A DNA stretch of 64,000 bases from Hermodice carunculata (Eukaryota > Annelida > Polychaeta > Eunicida > Amphinomidae): NCBI GenBank assembly GCA_964020975.1, contig OZ026622.1, positions 90,850,462-90,914,461 on the forward strand, written 5' to 3'. Position numbers and translations under genes: made by a program. Under the pieces are notes generated by a model. The model was not told the DNA's origin. It saw nothing but the letters and a program-made list of their open reading frames with translations, and did not search any database. Shown here one piece after another: positions 32,540 through 46,439 of the stretch (the stretch's first letter is position 1; each line of letters opens with the position of its first letter).

Positions 32540-34180
32540 CGGAAAGTTTTAACCCCTTTTCACAGAAAGAGGCTGAAATGAATCATATATCAAATGTCTT
32601 ATACATTTCTTAATCATTTTAAGCATTTGCCACGACAAAATGTATCTGTTCTATTTTTTGGGTACTACTCACCAGCATGTATACCTTGGTGACCCCCAAT
32701 ACAACGTCAATGAAATATATTGTCAACATACTCACTCGTATTTAAGTGGACAAATTTTATTCTCATTTTGATTAATTCGTCGTTAAACCTAACAATATCA
32801 TAAGAAGTAATTTTGGTGATGTGAACAGTCTTATTTCTATCCAGAAAGTATTAATTTCCATTCCTTTGGACTCTATTGTCAAGAAAGATTGTTATGTCTC
32901 AATAACGTTAACAAATACTTGTTGGTCTTACAGAAATGAACTTGTGAGATTAATCACCTGCATATGCAAAAAACTAACAAGTGAACTTCTTTTCATTGAT
33001 TGTTTTTCATTTATTGCATAAAAATGAAAAAATATATATACACCACAACATGCAGTATTACATTATGTATATATACAACGTCAGATATCATCACAAATTA
33101 TTTAATTCACAAATTATTTATTACATAAATAAATCTGTCGGTCCACTCTTCATTTCCTTTTGATTTTTGACATGTACACCAATGTGAACAGAGAGTATAT
33201 ATTTTTAGAAATCAATTTTGGAATATTCATATTTAACGTATTGTCAAGCATGATTAAATTATTCAACAGTTGATGATTAAATTCTATTTTATTTCTGACA
33301 ATGTATCTTAGTATTTTACGGTAAACTGTATTCCGATCCATGATAGTACTTTGTAGATCAAATCTGTTTTCTGTCTAAAAAGCCTACACACAATGGTTTA
33401 CAAATTTTTTTATGATACGAATATAAAAAGAACATTTTAATTTTTGTTCTACCTAAACGCACAGTGTATTACCATGAGCAAAATAATGAAAAGTGTGCTG
33501 ATGTTAATGCACTGCGCATTCTGTAGGTTAAAATACTTGTTTTCCAATAATGCCTGAATGAGTAGGTAATAACCAATTGTTACTGTTACGCAACCTACGT
33601 TTGACAATACCTTCTTCAAACCAGTTCTTCCAATGAAGATATTCACTATTGGCCTGAACATAATCATTCGTAAAATACTTTGTGATACTCAGTCATAACC
33701 TTATTTTATCGATGTAATAAACTCTATAATCAATTCATACCAAACGTTTTGGCATTAGAAATGGTTTTGTGTTTGTGTCGATGTTCTTGGACACTAACAA
33801 CATGTATATCTAGGATATCATTGACCTAAGATAGCTTCAACTTTGAATTTGACAGACTTTTAATCCCTCTTTTTCTGATTTTAGGACCTGTTAAACAACC
33901 TGTGTGGCATGAAAAATAATTTGATCACCTGAGTTGCAACTGATGAGAGCTTATCAGATGGTCTCTCATCTTTATATGTCAGTACATGTATTTAAGATAC
34001 TTGACTGATTTGAAACCATAGGGTCAATCCTCTCACACTCGACTGAGATATATTGACTTGGTCAGTTTATTCAAAGCTAGTTTGAAATGTCATGATCCAG
34101 TGACATAAGTGTCTGTTTACCTTTCGGAAAAAACTTCAAAAATCATTTGCACTGGGACCAAATGCCTCAAAATTGTGAAG
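32540..34180. other. Gene-free stretch upstream of the LRR exon
   Basis: AT-rich DNA that would be intron if the LRR exon is internal. Short open frames on both strands lack motifs. No upstream exon of the LRR gene could be identified. Confidence 0.4.
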
Positions 34181-34183
34181 GAA

Positions 34184-34520
34184 CACATCTAGATACCGCC
34201 GGACTTTGACTTGTTCAATAGCTACAGCTCTTATATTGTCTATTTTTAATGAATTTTTATGCGAATTTAATTTTCTATTTTCTCGCAAACTTTTTCTTGG
34301 AACCTCTTTAATCATGATGGTAAAATAGCTTGACTTTGACTCGACGGAAGTAGTATCCTAATTGGTGATACTGACATTTCTTGATTTTGTCAAATATTAT
34401 CATTTCCAATGTGTGCAGAAATACACAAATTTCTAATTGGTGGAAAAAAGATACACCTAGATACCCTTGGGCCTTGCCCTGTCTAATAGCCATAACTATC
34501 TTATTTTCCATTTTTTTGTT
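34184..34520. repeat. Two diverged copies of a ~265-bp unit
   Basis: 'acacatctagataccgccgg' with 'actttgacttgttcaatagc' and 'tatattgtctatttttaatg' at 34184-34252 matches 'atacacctagatacccttgg' with 'gccttgccctgtctaatagc' and 'atcttattttccattttttt' at 34451-34518. This is a minisatellite-like duplication without coding role. Confidence 0.65.
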
Positions 34521-34599
34521 AACATTTATGTTAAAGACAGGTAAGACATCAAAAATAAATCCCACTTTGGTCAATCCTAGCTCAATGTTTTTACGTTAG

Positions 34600-36980
34600 G
34601 ATAACATATCATATATGTGTGTACTCGTCATACTGCAAAAAATTTATATGTCCCGTATTTTGGTGTCTGTGTTAATTGTTGAATAAACAATTGAAACTTG
34701 ACCGCAAAGCATCAACACCATAAATGTCGATATAAGTCACTAATTATTTGTGATAAAATCATAATTACACATGCATTTAAATCCTGACATATCGGCAACA
34801 GAAAACGATCCTGCGAGTTTCTGTTATCAATCCTCAAAGTGTGACGTTTCAATTTTCACTTTGATTATCAGGATGTTCATTTTCTTCATTTCATAGAAAG
34901 AGAACGAAGCAAAATTTAGACAATCGCTGAATAGCTTTTGCAGTTCAGACATTACAGAATCAAAACCCGTTAACCGGATTAAATTTCGCTCAGCCGTTTT
35001 CTTGGAATAACCATTCTTATGTGGGGTTCTCGTCCTATTATCCTTTCTGAGCAAACAAGCTTCAAATGCCTTTGATGTTGATCATTTGCCTCTAAACAAT
35101 ACCATTTGCTTAATTTGAGCTGATATTTGTGCAAAACGTAGTAAACATCGTCCCTTCAAATTTGGGGAGGTTGTCAATCAATTCTTGGCAAATCACATGA
35201 ATAAAAGAGCCTTTGAGGTACGAGGAACATTATTCAGTGATCTGTCAAACGGCGACAGCGACAGTCTGGTTTCAAAGTGTGACGTCAGGGAGGCGGCCCT
35301 GCGGGCCCCGTGACCTCAAGCCTGGCAACGAAAGTAGTGTTGCCTTGCTTCGGTGGGCGGCCTACAGTGCACGGATGGCGGGTTGGTGTTCCGCCCCCTA
35401 CCTCTTCATCCCATTTTTAGGGATAGTATTTTATTGTATTTACTCGTATCTGTTTGCTTTAAGTAGTTAGCTTGTTAGACTTGTCTGTACACTTACCTTA
35501 GTGGGCTTGTCATTATTTTGTAGTTATTTTCACAATGAGTTTCATTTCTCTTTCCAAACTGAGATTTGTAACGCTATTTTGTGTGTGTTCTCTGCTGTTC
35601 ACATCTATGCTTATTTCGATTCGTTTATTTGCACCTTTTTTTCCTGATCCCTGGGTTTCGATCAAATATTATTTTGTACGTGGGTATTGTTGATCAAGGT
35701 GCCAGTTTATTTCTCCGCCTGTCTTTGGTGTGAAGGACCACTGAGGTAATCCATCGCGCCTTTGAAATATGAAGGGACATCGTCTGACGATTCCCACTCC
35801 TCTTGAACATTTAAAGTCTCCCTCCATTAGAACGCAAAACAAGCAAGAGAACTATAAAGTGAACCACGAAAGCTGTGATATGTTAGCATGTTTGCATCTT
35901 TTCCCTGCCCACAAACATACTTTCGGCATGCTGCCTTATTTGTTCACTTGCATGCAAACCATGCTACCATACATTTCCACACTGCAAAAATTATAAACTC
36001 AGCACCGTTATCTTTACCGAAAAGTAGCAATTAGCATCTATTATGTTCATATTTTTTTCAGCACTTCATGTGTAATGTGCAATTCAGTAAATAGTTCAGT
36101 TGACTTTGTTAACGCAGTGTTTTAACTCTCTTCAACGGCAAACAGCAGTCCTTACCCTGCAACTATTTTGGTTTTCCATGATTTCTAGTAGTGTCAAATC
36201 TGCTTGCATACTACTAATGTTTAAAACTCCGTGATATAATAGTTACGCATGTACACTAGGCTTCAGTTCAAATGAAGTAGGCCAGCCCCAACTTCATTGG
36301 GTTTTGCTGCAAGTCTGCAATAGAAAACATTAGTCCTGGAAGCGCTGGCTATTGCGAAAAAAGGGGCTCTATGGCCCCCCATGTTGCTAATTCTAAATTC
36401 GGCTATTTTAAAAAACAGTCAACGTCTTATTTTCTTCAAGCATAGAACAGAAAAGTGCTTGCACTTAAATCTGCGCTAGTCTGATACATTATGATGTATG
36501 GTGTGCTGATGTTTTTATAGTCTGGACTGGAAACAATGTTTGAGACATGGAACTAAGTAAATGACAAATAAGTGGCAGCTAATGAGATTCTTCTTTCAAA
36601 GAACCCGTGCAAAATTGCAATTTTAATAAGTGTAAAACAGGCAGTTCGTGTTTGATACTAAGTGAAACAAGAAACTTATAAACACGCCAAGACGTGAAAT
36701 ATTTAAGCTACAAAATAGTTAAAAAAACATTACCATATTCACAAATTTCAAACAAACAATGAGAGCAAATTTACACACAGGGAAAAAGAATGTCGTCATA
36801 TGTATTCCTTTTTAAAAATGAACGAAAGTGAAGCAGCTAAAATTAACATTGCCGGTTGTCTCATAACATTTAAGGACACAATTTACTTGTGATAACAAAG
36901 CCTGATTATGCTCAAGGCCAGTCATGCTGTTTCTGCATGAACATTTTGCTCCAGTGTATCACATATGTACATATGGTAAA
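34600..36980. other. Gene-free stretch with a CpG-rich patch
   Basis: Positions 35235-35400 are GC- and CpG-rich ('ggaggcggccctgcgggccc') and open in one plus frame (35213-35470) without a known domain. It might be a promoter-type island or a fragment of a repeat. A minus-strand donor-like 'ctaaggtaagtg' lies at 35493-35505. The rest is AT-rich. Confidence 0.35.
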
Positions 36981-36984
36981 TATT

Positions 36985-37376
36985 GAAGCGAAGACAGTCC
37001 TTCGTATAAAGCCACTTTTTGGCAACATTTTGGGCAGCCTTATAAGACGGGGATTATTTTAAGAAACAGTAAGTGTTATTTCCAGATCTGCGTATGAAAC
37101 GTGAAATGAAAGAAACAATTTTTGTATTTGAAGTTAAACATTTTCTCAAAATAATTCACGTTATACATGTTGAAAATGAACGGACAAGTATGTTTTAACT
37201 AGGGAAGTAAAAAAAATATATTGGAGTGTAAAAAAGTGAAGTATGAAACAACTATAACTTCCAGGACCCATGTGGAAGGTCCATTCCTAGATCTGTTTTA
37301 TTTGAGGGGGGGGGGGTGTTTGGGGTTTTTTTTTGTTTTTTTTGTTTGTTTTGTTTTTGTTTTTGATTTTGTTTTT

Positions 37377-37419
<43 letters not shown>

Positions 37420-37965
37420 AATAAAACGTTACAAAACAAAGCAATCAACTGTTCTGTTGTGTTGTCGGTCTAGTACAGAGACTGCCACTGGTTCAAACTG
37501 ATATATCTTTATTGCCAGCTCTTTTTCTGTTTTTTAACATATGAAGACAATCTTTCTTATAGAACCAGTTTTTCAGCATTTTGGGCGGCCTCATAAGAGG
37601 AGGATCATTGTGAGGGACTGTACGTGGCCTTTGTAGATCTCCCTATGAAACGGAAAGTGAAATAAACATTTTTATGTATGTGAAGTTAAACAAACATTTT
37701 CTCAAAAAAGGGAAGTGAAAAGAAATCATGTTATAATTGGTGAAAATGAACTGACAAGTATGTTATAACTAGTGAAGTAAAGAAAACATAATTTGGAGTC
37801 TAAAAATGAGGTATGAAATAACCATAACTTCCAGGACCCATGTAAAAGGCACATTCCTAGGTCTGTTATGTGTGTGTTAAACGTAACAATAAACCACTGT
37901 GTTGTGTTGTTCGCCTCACACAGAGACTGCCACTAGTTCAAACTAATATGTCTTTATTGCCACCT
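36985..37965. repeat. Tandem duplication of a ~440-bp unit
   Basis: Copy one (36985-37525) and copy two (37541-37965) share in order 'gcattttgggcggcct', 'ccctatgaaac', 'gaagttaaac', 'ggacaagtatgtt', 'aacttccaggacccatgt', 'cattcctag(a/g)tctgtt', 'gagactgccact(g/a)gttca' and 'tctttattgcca'. Copy one is longer because a poly-G, T-rich and (TG)n block sits inside it. Confidence 0.85.
37304..37418. repeat. Poly-G / T-rich / (TG)n compound tract
   Basis: Ten G, then a T-rich stretch with G spacers, then about 40 bases of TG. It lies inside the first copy of the duplicated unit and is absent from the second, so it expanded after duplication. Confidence 0.9.
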
Positions 37966-37969
37966 CCAG

Positions 37970-38550
37970 TACTATTATGTCCCTTTCTGTTAACACTTGC
38001 TCATCATCAGAATAAGCGCTTAAAAATATCAGGCTGTCATCATCGTCTCACTTGCTATCACTACAGTGCTCTTTTCTTGCCATGTCCAATGCACTCGTGC
38101 AGTCCTGTTCTACAGCCTACCTAGCTACCTGGGATATGACCTGTATTTGTGAGGTCAACAGTTGTTTCATGGCAGTGACAATGTTTTCAGGGAAAAGCTC
38201 GCGCTTATGTGGCTACATCGGCTGATTGTAATGCATCAAAATTATAATTTAAAATGGAATTTCGGGAAAAAGTACTAGATGACATTTTTCCAGACGGCTC
38301 AAGGCCGTCTTTATCGAAATTTAGACTCTGTCAACCAATAGCACCTTTATCACAGACCTGATATCTCAAGAATATATTATAACCAGGTTGGCTATCACAT
38401 CCAGTGCAGACAATCTCCATGTAGAAATAGCATGGGTAGAAAACTCTCGCAATATATATTCTTTTTCTCTTAGTACACATTGTATATGTTTTCGCGATTT
38501 CATACACATGCCTTAAATATATGTCATATATATTATTACATTTTATTTTT
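37970..38550. other. Gene-free stretch
   Basis: Mixed single-copy-looking DNA. Short open frames on both strands lack motifs. Nothing further recognised. Confidence 0.35.
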
Positions 38551-38552
38551 AG

Positions 38553-38579
38553 TATTATTATTATTGTTGTTGTTATTAC

Positions 38580-38612
<33 letters not shown>

Positions 38613-38638
38613 CATCATCATCATCATCATCATCATCA
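38553..38638. repeat. (ATT)n / (ATC)n trinucleotide tract
   Basis: Interrupted ATT repeats pass into a pure ATC run. The Leu, Ile, Ser or Met homopolymers that translate from it are artefacts. Confidence 0.95.
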
Positions 38639-38639
38639 A

Positions 38640-39699
<1,060 letters not shown>

Positions 39700-40624
39700 A
39701 TTGATTCTAAAACTGGTTTCAACAGAATTCCTTAACCTATAAATGACCATCTACTAAAAACAGAAACAGATTCAATGCCACTATATGTGCACTGATATTT
39801 CCCACTTTTAATCATGTTTAAAAGTGTGAGGATACTTACATGCACAGACACTGTACTGAAGCAAGATTAATTAGTTTTATTGCCGTTAATCAGGAGGATA
39901 ACTGGGTCCCTGGGTATCCTAATATGGATTTGACGAAGTTTAAGTGTGGGCCTTATCATGGTTGTGTTTCTTGAAAAACCACCCAATCAAATCGTTATGT
40001 CTTTTATACCACTACAATTGGGGACTGACCTCTTATACGTAATTGCAAAAACTGTGGATTCTTACATCAAATAAGCTTTCCCAGAGGCACAAAAATGACT
40101 GCCACCTTTTCCTAGCCTACTCTCCTTATCCATACTACATTCGGCAGAAAACTGGAAAATGGAATAGGAAACAAGACGCAGTAATAAGTCTAACCAGGAA
40201 GCAATTAATCATATGACAATTTCCATCCAGGTACTTTCGGGTGAATTCAGCAGGAACTAGGCTGGTCGATGATTGTTCAAAACTAATTTGATTTTTACCA
40301 TCCATGTGAATCCTCAATTTTATGAGATTAAATAATGAAAAAGTATGTGTTTATACACTGTTCAGTTGACACATTTAACGTCTTTCACTCATTTAAAAAA
40401 AAATACTGTAGGTTTCATACTTCAAAAAGAGAACTTTGCACTAAAGTTAAAAGCATGGTAGGATAGAAGTCACAATATGAAGGTTGGTGTGGTAAGCTGA
40501 CGCATGTTTTCCTTGGGGCCCTTAACTTGTTAAAATGTATTGAAAATTTCTTTTACAGTAGATTCGTAAAAGAATACATAGATCTGTGTATATATGGTGA
40601 AAAATATAATTAAAATGCAATAAA

Positions 40625-40995
40625 TTTTCCCCGCCCAACAACATACAATGTCCACAGCAACATATAATTGGATATCTTTATTGGCTGCTAGAAATATTAT
40701 GACAGCAGAAAATAAAATAAACAAATAAAGAGAAACTAAATGGAAAAAAATAAAGAAAACACAATGAAAAGAAGAAACTGTCAGGAAAATATTGTAGATC
40801 TCAAGCAAAAGAAAGTTTAAAAAAAGGGGGAGGGAGGAAGCGAAAAGTGTAATTCAGCTGAAAACGATCTGCCCCATGCAGAAGACGAAAGAGACAAACA
40901 CAAATTTAAATTTGGCGTGAAGTGTTACACAAAGTGAGAAGGAAATCTCGCGACAAAGTCCTGACAGAAACACAAAAGCTGATTTGTAATATAAC

Positions 40996-41088
<93 letters not shown>

Positions 41089-41310
41089 GCAGTGTATGTA
41101 TCCAGTTGACAGGGCCAATTTTATTATTTTTTTCATCGTGTGATAAATAACAAAAACATACAACGTCCACCACAACACATCATTGAATATCTTTATTTGG
41201 CCGCTGGAGATATTATGACAGTAGAAATAAAATGAACAAATAAAGAGAAAAAAATGAAAAAAAACACAAATAAAAGAATAAAACAGTGAAGAATATTCCG
41301 GCAAGAATAT
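40625..41310. repeat. Duplicated ~165-bp segment (40627-40800, 41150-41310)
   Basis: 'acaacatacaatgtccacag' with 'atatctttattggc', 'gctagaaatattatgacagc' and 'aacaaataaagagaaa' recurs 520 bases later with moderate divergence. A (TA)n block of 86 bases (40998-41084) sits between. Confidence 0.8.
40998..41084. repeat. (TA)n microsatellite
   Basis: Pure TA run of about 86 bases. Open frames on both strands through it are artefacts. Confidence 0.95.
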
Positions 41311-41870
41311 AACAGTGGCCAACCCGATATAAACTGATAACATAAATACTAATAAACACCATATCTGAGCATACTACAATATAAATGAACATGATTGCTG
41401 TAATAAAGGAAATTCACTGAATATAAAGATAAATACAATTGTCCTGTATACACGGTCATGATGAGCATGAAAATGTCCATTCATGAAACACCATCGAGTA
41501 CAGGTCTCCTTATAACCAGTTAATCCTTTCAAATGTTGAAGGACACAGTTACAATAAACATAGTCTTAAATGTCAGTATCACAATAATGAAATGTAGTCA
41601 TAGTATACAAAGACACTGGTTAATTCTGAATAGGTAATATGATCGTAACCAAGAAACTTATGCAGAAATATATTACTCTACTTATAAAGACTCTGTGTGG
41701 AGTAGCTCTTTACTGGGTTGAAATGTTCCATACTACAAGTTTGTGAATGCAGCGCACACTGAATACAGGTAAAATGTAAGATGAATCACATAATTCCATG
41801 AGGGAAAATTGGTTATAATTTCATCCCTCATTCTTAGTCCAACAGCATATGTGATTCAAGTGGGATATCT
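41310..41870. other. Gene-free stretch
   Basis: AT-rich DNA downstream (on the minus strand) of the DIRS-like recombinase. Could contain the element's 3' terminal region; no repeat match was found. Confidence 0.35.
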
Positions 41871-41872
41871 TA

Positions 41873-43500
41873 CTATCGTGAATATGCATCCGATTTCCAA
41901 TCGTCAACCAGTTTTATTAAGTCGCTTGGAACCCCTGCTTTGAAAGCGAAAGATGCACTACCCCGCCTGACGCTATGTCCGGTAAATAAATGAGCATTAT
42001 AACGTGCTAAGTTTAACAGTTGACGTAAGACGCAAACATATTTGTAAGAAATTACCCATGAGTGAGCACCGTATGCAAAGACAGGCATATGGACCTGAGC
42101 AGGTGTTAGATGTAGAAGACGAGAATAACACCTAACAAGACACAAAACTGAATATGGAATGCTGACGATGGGGAGGTGGATCTGAAGTGTTAATGAATTC
42201 ATAAATATCAGTGAGTCTGTCGGGCAGAATAGCCAAGGCCTGCCTTGGAGAATGAATGTGGTCTATTCAAATCCCTGAGTAATAATTACGATACAAAATT
42301 AAGAACAATAGGAAATCCAAACCCGGATAAATAATGTAAGAGTTTAACCCCGGGTAAATAATTTCTAAGAATGAGCATTGATTTGAAGGATCTGCTGAAA
42401 AACTGTAGGTAGAGACAAATAGTATACAATGAGGTCGACAGGAAGCACAATTGAAAATGCAAACAAAATATGATGAAGGACCTCCACTTGGTACATGATT
42501 TAGCCTTCGTTTCCGGGGCCAATGCATCTCCTTGGGTTTACTGCCCTCTTAACAATTCGCATTCAGCTCCTGTAAACACAAAATGTATAACGAGGAGAGC
42601 AGATTAAGCTTGGTAAATTAGATACCCCATTATAATGGTGCATGAATTTCTGCCAATAGAGCATGTCCTTAAAAATCCGGGTAAAAGGAAACTGCTTGTA
42701 CGCTCGTAAGATATGAATGGATCTTAAATGACGTAGCATACGGCATATAAAAACTCTACATGTCGACACATTCGGCAGGAAATTGTATCTTGCCGATAAG
42801 CTGCTGAACTTACTTTTTGGAAGCTACTGATTTCTCGAACCATGAAAATGACAATTCCATTATTTCACACAAATTGTTCGATGGAATGGACATAGTCATG
42901 GTAACAGAATTAAAAAGAATCCCAAGGAAAATAATTCCAGTGGAAGGTGGAATCGTTTTTTGTACAGACTCTTGACCCCCTAAAGCATCAAGTAATGTAC
43001 CAAGGTAGATATAAGCTTGCTGTGCTCCATATGATTGATCAGCGCCGCCGAAATCATCAATATAATTCATGATTTGATAACCTTTCCCTGATAGCGTTTG
43101 TAATTCTTTGGCAAATGTATGTTGCCGATCTAATGCCAAAAGGCAAAGTGGCAGTTTTAAAGAATGTACTACTCCAAGAATAACCTAGGACGTCTATGCC
43201 CCCTGGGCAAACTGGCCATTGTTTATAGGCCCGACTCAAATCGCGTTTGAACATAAGACACCCGGGCCTGCAGAAGCCACTGTCATGGAAAGTTCATCCA
43301 TAGATGGGTAAGTAAGGTGGACAGACTCCCCTACATATGAATCTTTATTAATACTATCATTGACAATTTTCTTCTCCAAAGCTGCCAGACAAATTGCTTT
43401 GAGGTTCCATAGCAATATTTCTGGGGATCCAAGAACCTTTTTTAAAGGCGGGGGTGGGGTGGGTATGTTATCTAATGTGTTACAAATGTTCATATGTTGT
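41873..43500 (-). mobile_element. Broken DIRS-like tyrosine-recombinase retroelement
   Basis: Minus-strand fossil. Parts in 5' to 3' order: an RT entry block (43236-43493, NDSINKDSYVGESVHLTYPS), RT palm (42810-43254) with FKRDLSRAYKQWPV, LPFGIRSATYICQRITNAI and the active-site box NYIDDFGG, an RNase H start (42563-42769, YWQKFMHHYNGVSNLP), and the C-terminal end of a tyrosine recombinase (41873-42202, HSVRRGSASFAFKAGVP and DDWKSDAY). The element is shorter than the family norm and broken in several places. The RT differs clearly from that at 19.7-20.6 kb, so two DIRS/Ngaro lineages are present. Terminal repeats were not identified. Confidence 0.85.
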
Positions 43501-43539
43501 CACTCTTTCTGACTTCTCCAAAACCGCCATGCCGATTAT

Positions 43540-43785
43540 GCTGGAATATGGTGGAAACGTACCTTATAGAAGGGTGAAAGAAAGTGTTAATGCTGTGAAT
43601 CCGTAATTTTAAACATCTATTGGTTAATGCATATATCTATTGATGAGTATGCAAGTCAAAATGGATTGAAATGGAGGTTCACACTTTCGACTTCTAGTCA
43701 GCCAGATTCACTTCAAGCTTGTATTGCGGAGATGTACCTTAAGTGGGTCTCCATCAATTTTGCTCAAACTATCATGGGCTAGCGA

Positions 43786-43828
<43 letters not shown>

Positions 43829-44580
43829 GGTAAACTCTTAAATCGTTCTCTCCTTAGGTGCTTGGTCATTTGCTTCTAAATTGCATATGGAACCTTCTGT
43901 TGATTCATACACCTTAATTTGTTCAATAGTTGGTGGTGCAAATTTTCAATGAATTTTATCGTGGGTAATTGTAGGTTAATGCATGCAGTGTGGTGTAAGT
44001 GTATGGGATTGCAATAGTGATTCACGTTCCCATTTTCTTTAAATCTATGAACCAGATTCACTTCAAACTTAGGGATGTACCTTAAGCAGATATCTATCAA
44101 ATATGTTCAAATGGTCATTCTCCTGTTATATTTAGATTTTGGCGGGGTTCCTTTTTTTTTTTTTAATGTAAAAAAAAAATCTGATCTGAAACTACAATGC
44201 CAAGTGCTTTGAAATTGTGTAGTGACACTTCGATGGACTCATGTACCTTCCTTTGTTCAATAGGTGGAGCTGCCATGTGAAAATTATTATTTTTTAAGTG
44301 CTGTTGTCATTTTCGGCTTCTTCTCCAAAAGTGTCATTCAGGGTGTTCTGAAGTTCACTTGAAATAAACCCTGTGGGAATGTTAAATTTTTTAGTAGGTG
44401 GTGATACTCAGAATCCCTGATTTTTTTCAATTCAAGTACTTGTCTCTTAATGCATGCATACCCAGTAATTACTATGTATTAATGAGGATTGAAGTGGTTA
44501 TTCATAGTGATTCTTTGAAGTAATCTGCCAGATTCACTTTCTTGAGGATGTACCTTCGATGGTGCTCAACAAAGTCCTAA
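43540..44580. repeat. Degenerate ~350-450-bp repeat units
   Basis: The blocks '(g)ccagattcactt(c)' and 'gatgtacctt(a)ag' recur near 43703, 44050 and 44530. 'gttaatgcat' and 'cttctccaaaa' also recur. Three poorly conserved tandem units, interrupted by (TTG)n at 43787-43829 and a T/A homopolymer region near 44150-44180. No coding role. Confidence 0.6.
43787..43829. repeat. (TTG)n trinucleotide tract
   Basis: About 14 copies of TTG, pure. Confidence 0.95.
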
Positions 44581-44830
44581 GTGAAGCTCATTGGCCAAGC
44601 AGCAGAACACTGGACTGCCACCACTACAGCCATATTCGATCCCCAGCAACGGCACGTATTATTCCTCCCTTCCGTTCCGTTGAGTATGATTCCCGACAGG
44701 GTCAGAATTTTGTGTTGGTTTATGATTGCAAGCGACAAGGTTCCCGAACACATGCTGTGCTCTGCATGTTTTCTTCGCGTACTCTGGTTTCCTCGGAAAA
44801 AAGCTTCAAGAGAATCGATCACTAAGATCT
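44580..44830 (+). mobile_element. tRNA-derived SINE-like element
   Basis: The head resembles a tRNA: 'ctcattggccaagcagcaga' (A-box region), 'acactggactgccacc' (anticodon arm) and a B-box-like 'attcgatccccagc' (44636-44649). A core block 'gtactctggtttcctcgg' at about 44777 resembles CGGTTTCCTCC in the SINE at 6186. The overlapping open frames on both strands are coincidental. Confidence 0.55.
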
Positions 44831-45109
44831 GCCTACTGGATCCTGATGGAGAACAGGTTTTGACTGAAAAGGCTATCCAGTATGAAGAGGTTCTATTATT
44901 ATGGAGCCTCCCCCATAAACAGTTCAAAACCACATTCAAAAACTTTTTGAAGCCTCACCCGATGGGTGAGGGGAGGCCTATGCTGTATTACGATACAGTT
45001 CTACGATTTGCAGCCCCATGAATGACCTGAACCATTGAAATCCCCTGCAACAAGTAGTCCAATCTTGATCTATACTTTCACAGTCACCACCCTTTTCTTT
45101 TATCTGTTG

Positions 45110-46140
45110 TCCATATTTGGAAGGTCATAACTCAAATGGCCTTTGGAGCACTATTGGCCAATGTTAAAACCAATTTTAACACCCTTTAAAATGATGCATT
45201 CGCCTTGTGCCCTTGACCTAATTTTAAGGTCACCATCCTTACCTATGGAAAACATGTTTTTGACTAGTATCTCAAAAAGTTTTCAACGGATTTGAGAGAC
45301 TTTAAGTTTGTTTCGTAGCGTATGTCTACACTTAACCACACAAATTTTCATATGATCTTGAAAGTTCAAGTTTGTTTGGCGATCTGAATACTTCAACCTG
45401 ACACAACTTGCTGAACTTACATCACTTCTCGTCTGATTGTCACCATGTTGCGCACAAAATATAGGATCTTTTACAACGCACATTTTGGTGCACAAAATTT
45501 GACCTCTAAGACCTTAAGGTCCAGGTCGTCTGCAAATATTCAACCGGCTATAACTCTGTCAATTTTCGTCTGATTATGATCTGGTTGAGCTCAGTGTGTA
45601 GGGTATGCAATAACACACACAACTATAACTAACATATTACCTTTCAAGGTCAACGTCATTGCGCGTCAAAAACTTTTATTTTGCCATAGCTCGATCAACT
45701 GTTATCTGATTTTTTTCAACTTAGTCTCACAACGTGTGAAATGCACTGCTGCACAATTTTATAATTAATATGGTACCTGTAAAGGTCAAAAGTGAAGGTC
45801 ACTTGACCCTGCAAAATTTTCTTCGAGTCATAACTCAGTCAATTTTAGTCCAATTGTAACTATGTTGACACTCAAACTGTCGCTATTTTAACAATGCACA
45901 GTTTTGTTGTTTAAATGTGATCTCAGGGTCATTTGGCCCTTTGAAATATTCATTGACCTATGACACAATCAATTAACATCCGATTTGGACCATGTTTGGC
46001 TAAATTGTAGCTATTGTAATAATGCACTTATGTGACTTATAAAGGTCATTCGGCCGTTTAAAATATTTTTTGAAGAAGTGAGATGACTTCAGTGGGAGCA
46101 TGGGCGTGGACAAGCTTCTTCTCAGTGATCGCTTGCGGTC
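45110..46140. repeat. ~150-bp degenerate tandem repeats
   Basis: About six units carry '(c)ataactc(a/t)(g)tcaatttt', 'tc(t)gatt(g/a)t', 'atgttg(a)', a 'gcacattttg' or 'gcacagttttg' block and 'aaggtca...cttgaccc'. Unit borders lie near 45240, 45400, 45545, 45680, 45840 and 45960. Such arrays resemble the internal repeats of bivalve non-autonomous elements; ends were not defined. Confidence 0.65.
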
Positions 46141-46150
46141 GGAGATGTCT

Positions 46151-46153
<3 letters not shown>

Positions 46154-46211
<58 letters not shown>
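46154..46211. repeat. (AGT)n trinucleotide tract
   Basis: About 19 copies of AGT after 'gagatgtcta', possibly seeded by a retroposon tail. Confidence 0.95.
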
Positions 46212-46439
46212 CAAATGGCCATGCTCTGGTGGTTTTTCTTCTGATATTGCAAATTTTGATTTTGAGCGACCTTGAGAAGTAAAACTGACATACTGGCAGA
46301 GAACTCCATTTGAAAATTGATGTATGAACTGTATGAGTGATGACATATATTACAAAGTATTAGTATTCATATATTATTCTGAAGTTCTCAAGAATGGAAA
46401 ATGAAATCCCCCCCCCCCCCAGCTACCACTGACCCTTTA

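Noticed and set aside
35213-35470. 85-codon frame in a CpG-rich patch
   Set aside because: No domain, no splice signals in phase; could be a promoter-type island but nothing confirms it.
35493-35520. Minus-strand first exon MTSPLR before GTAAGT
   Set aside because: Poor start context and no partner exon found.
40922-41343. Open frames of up to 145 codons on both strands
   Set aside because: Driven by the (TA)n tract; flanking residues have no motif.
44636-44649. Functional tRNA gene
   Set aside because: B-box-like word is present but the acceptor stem and cloverleaf do not close; it fits a SINE head.
44577-45021. Open frames of 120-146 codons on both strands
   Set aside because: They overlap a tRNA-like SINE head and core and lack protein motifs; best explained by the SINE.
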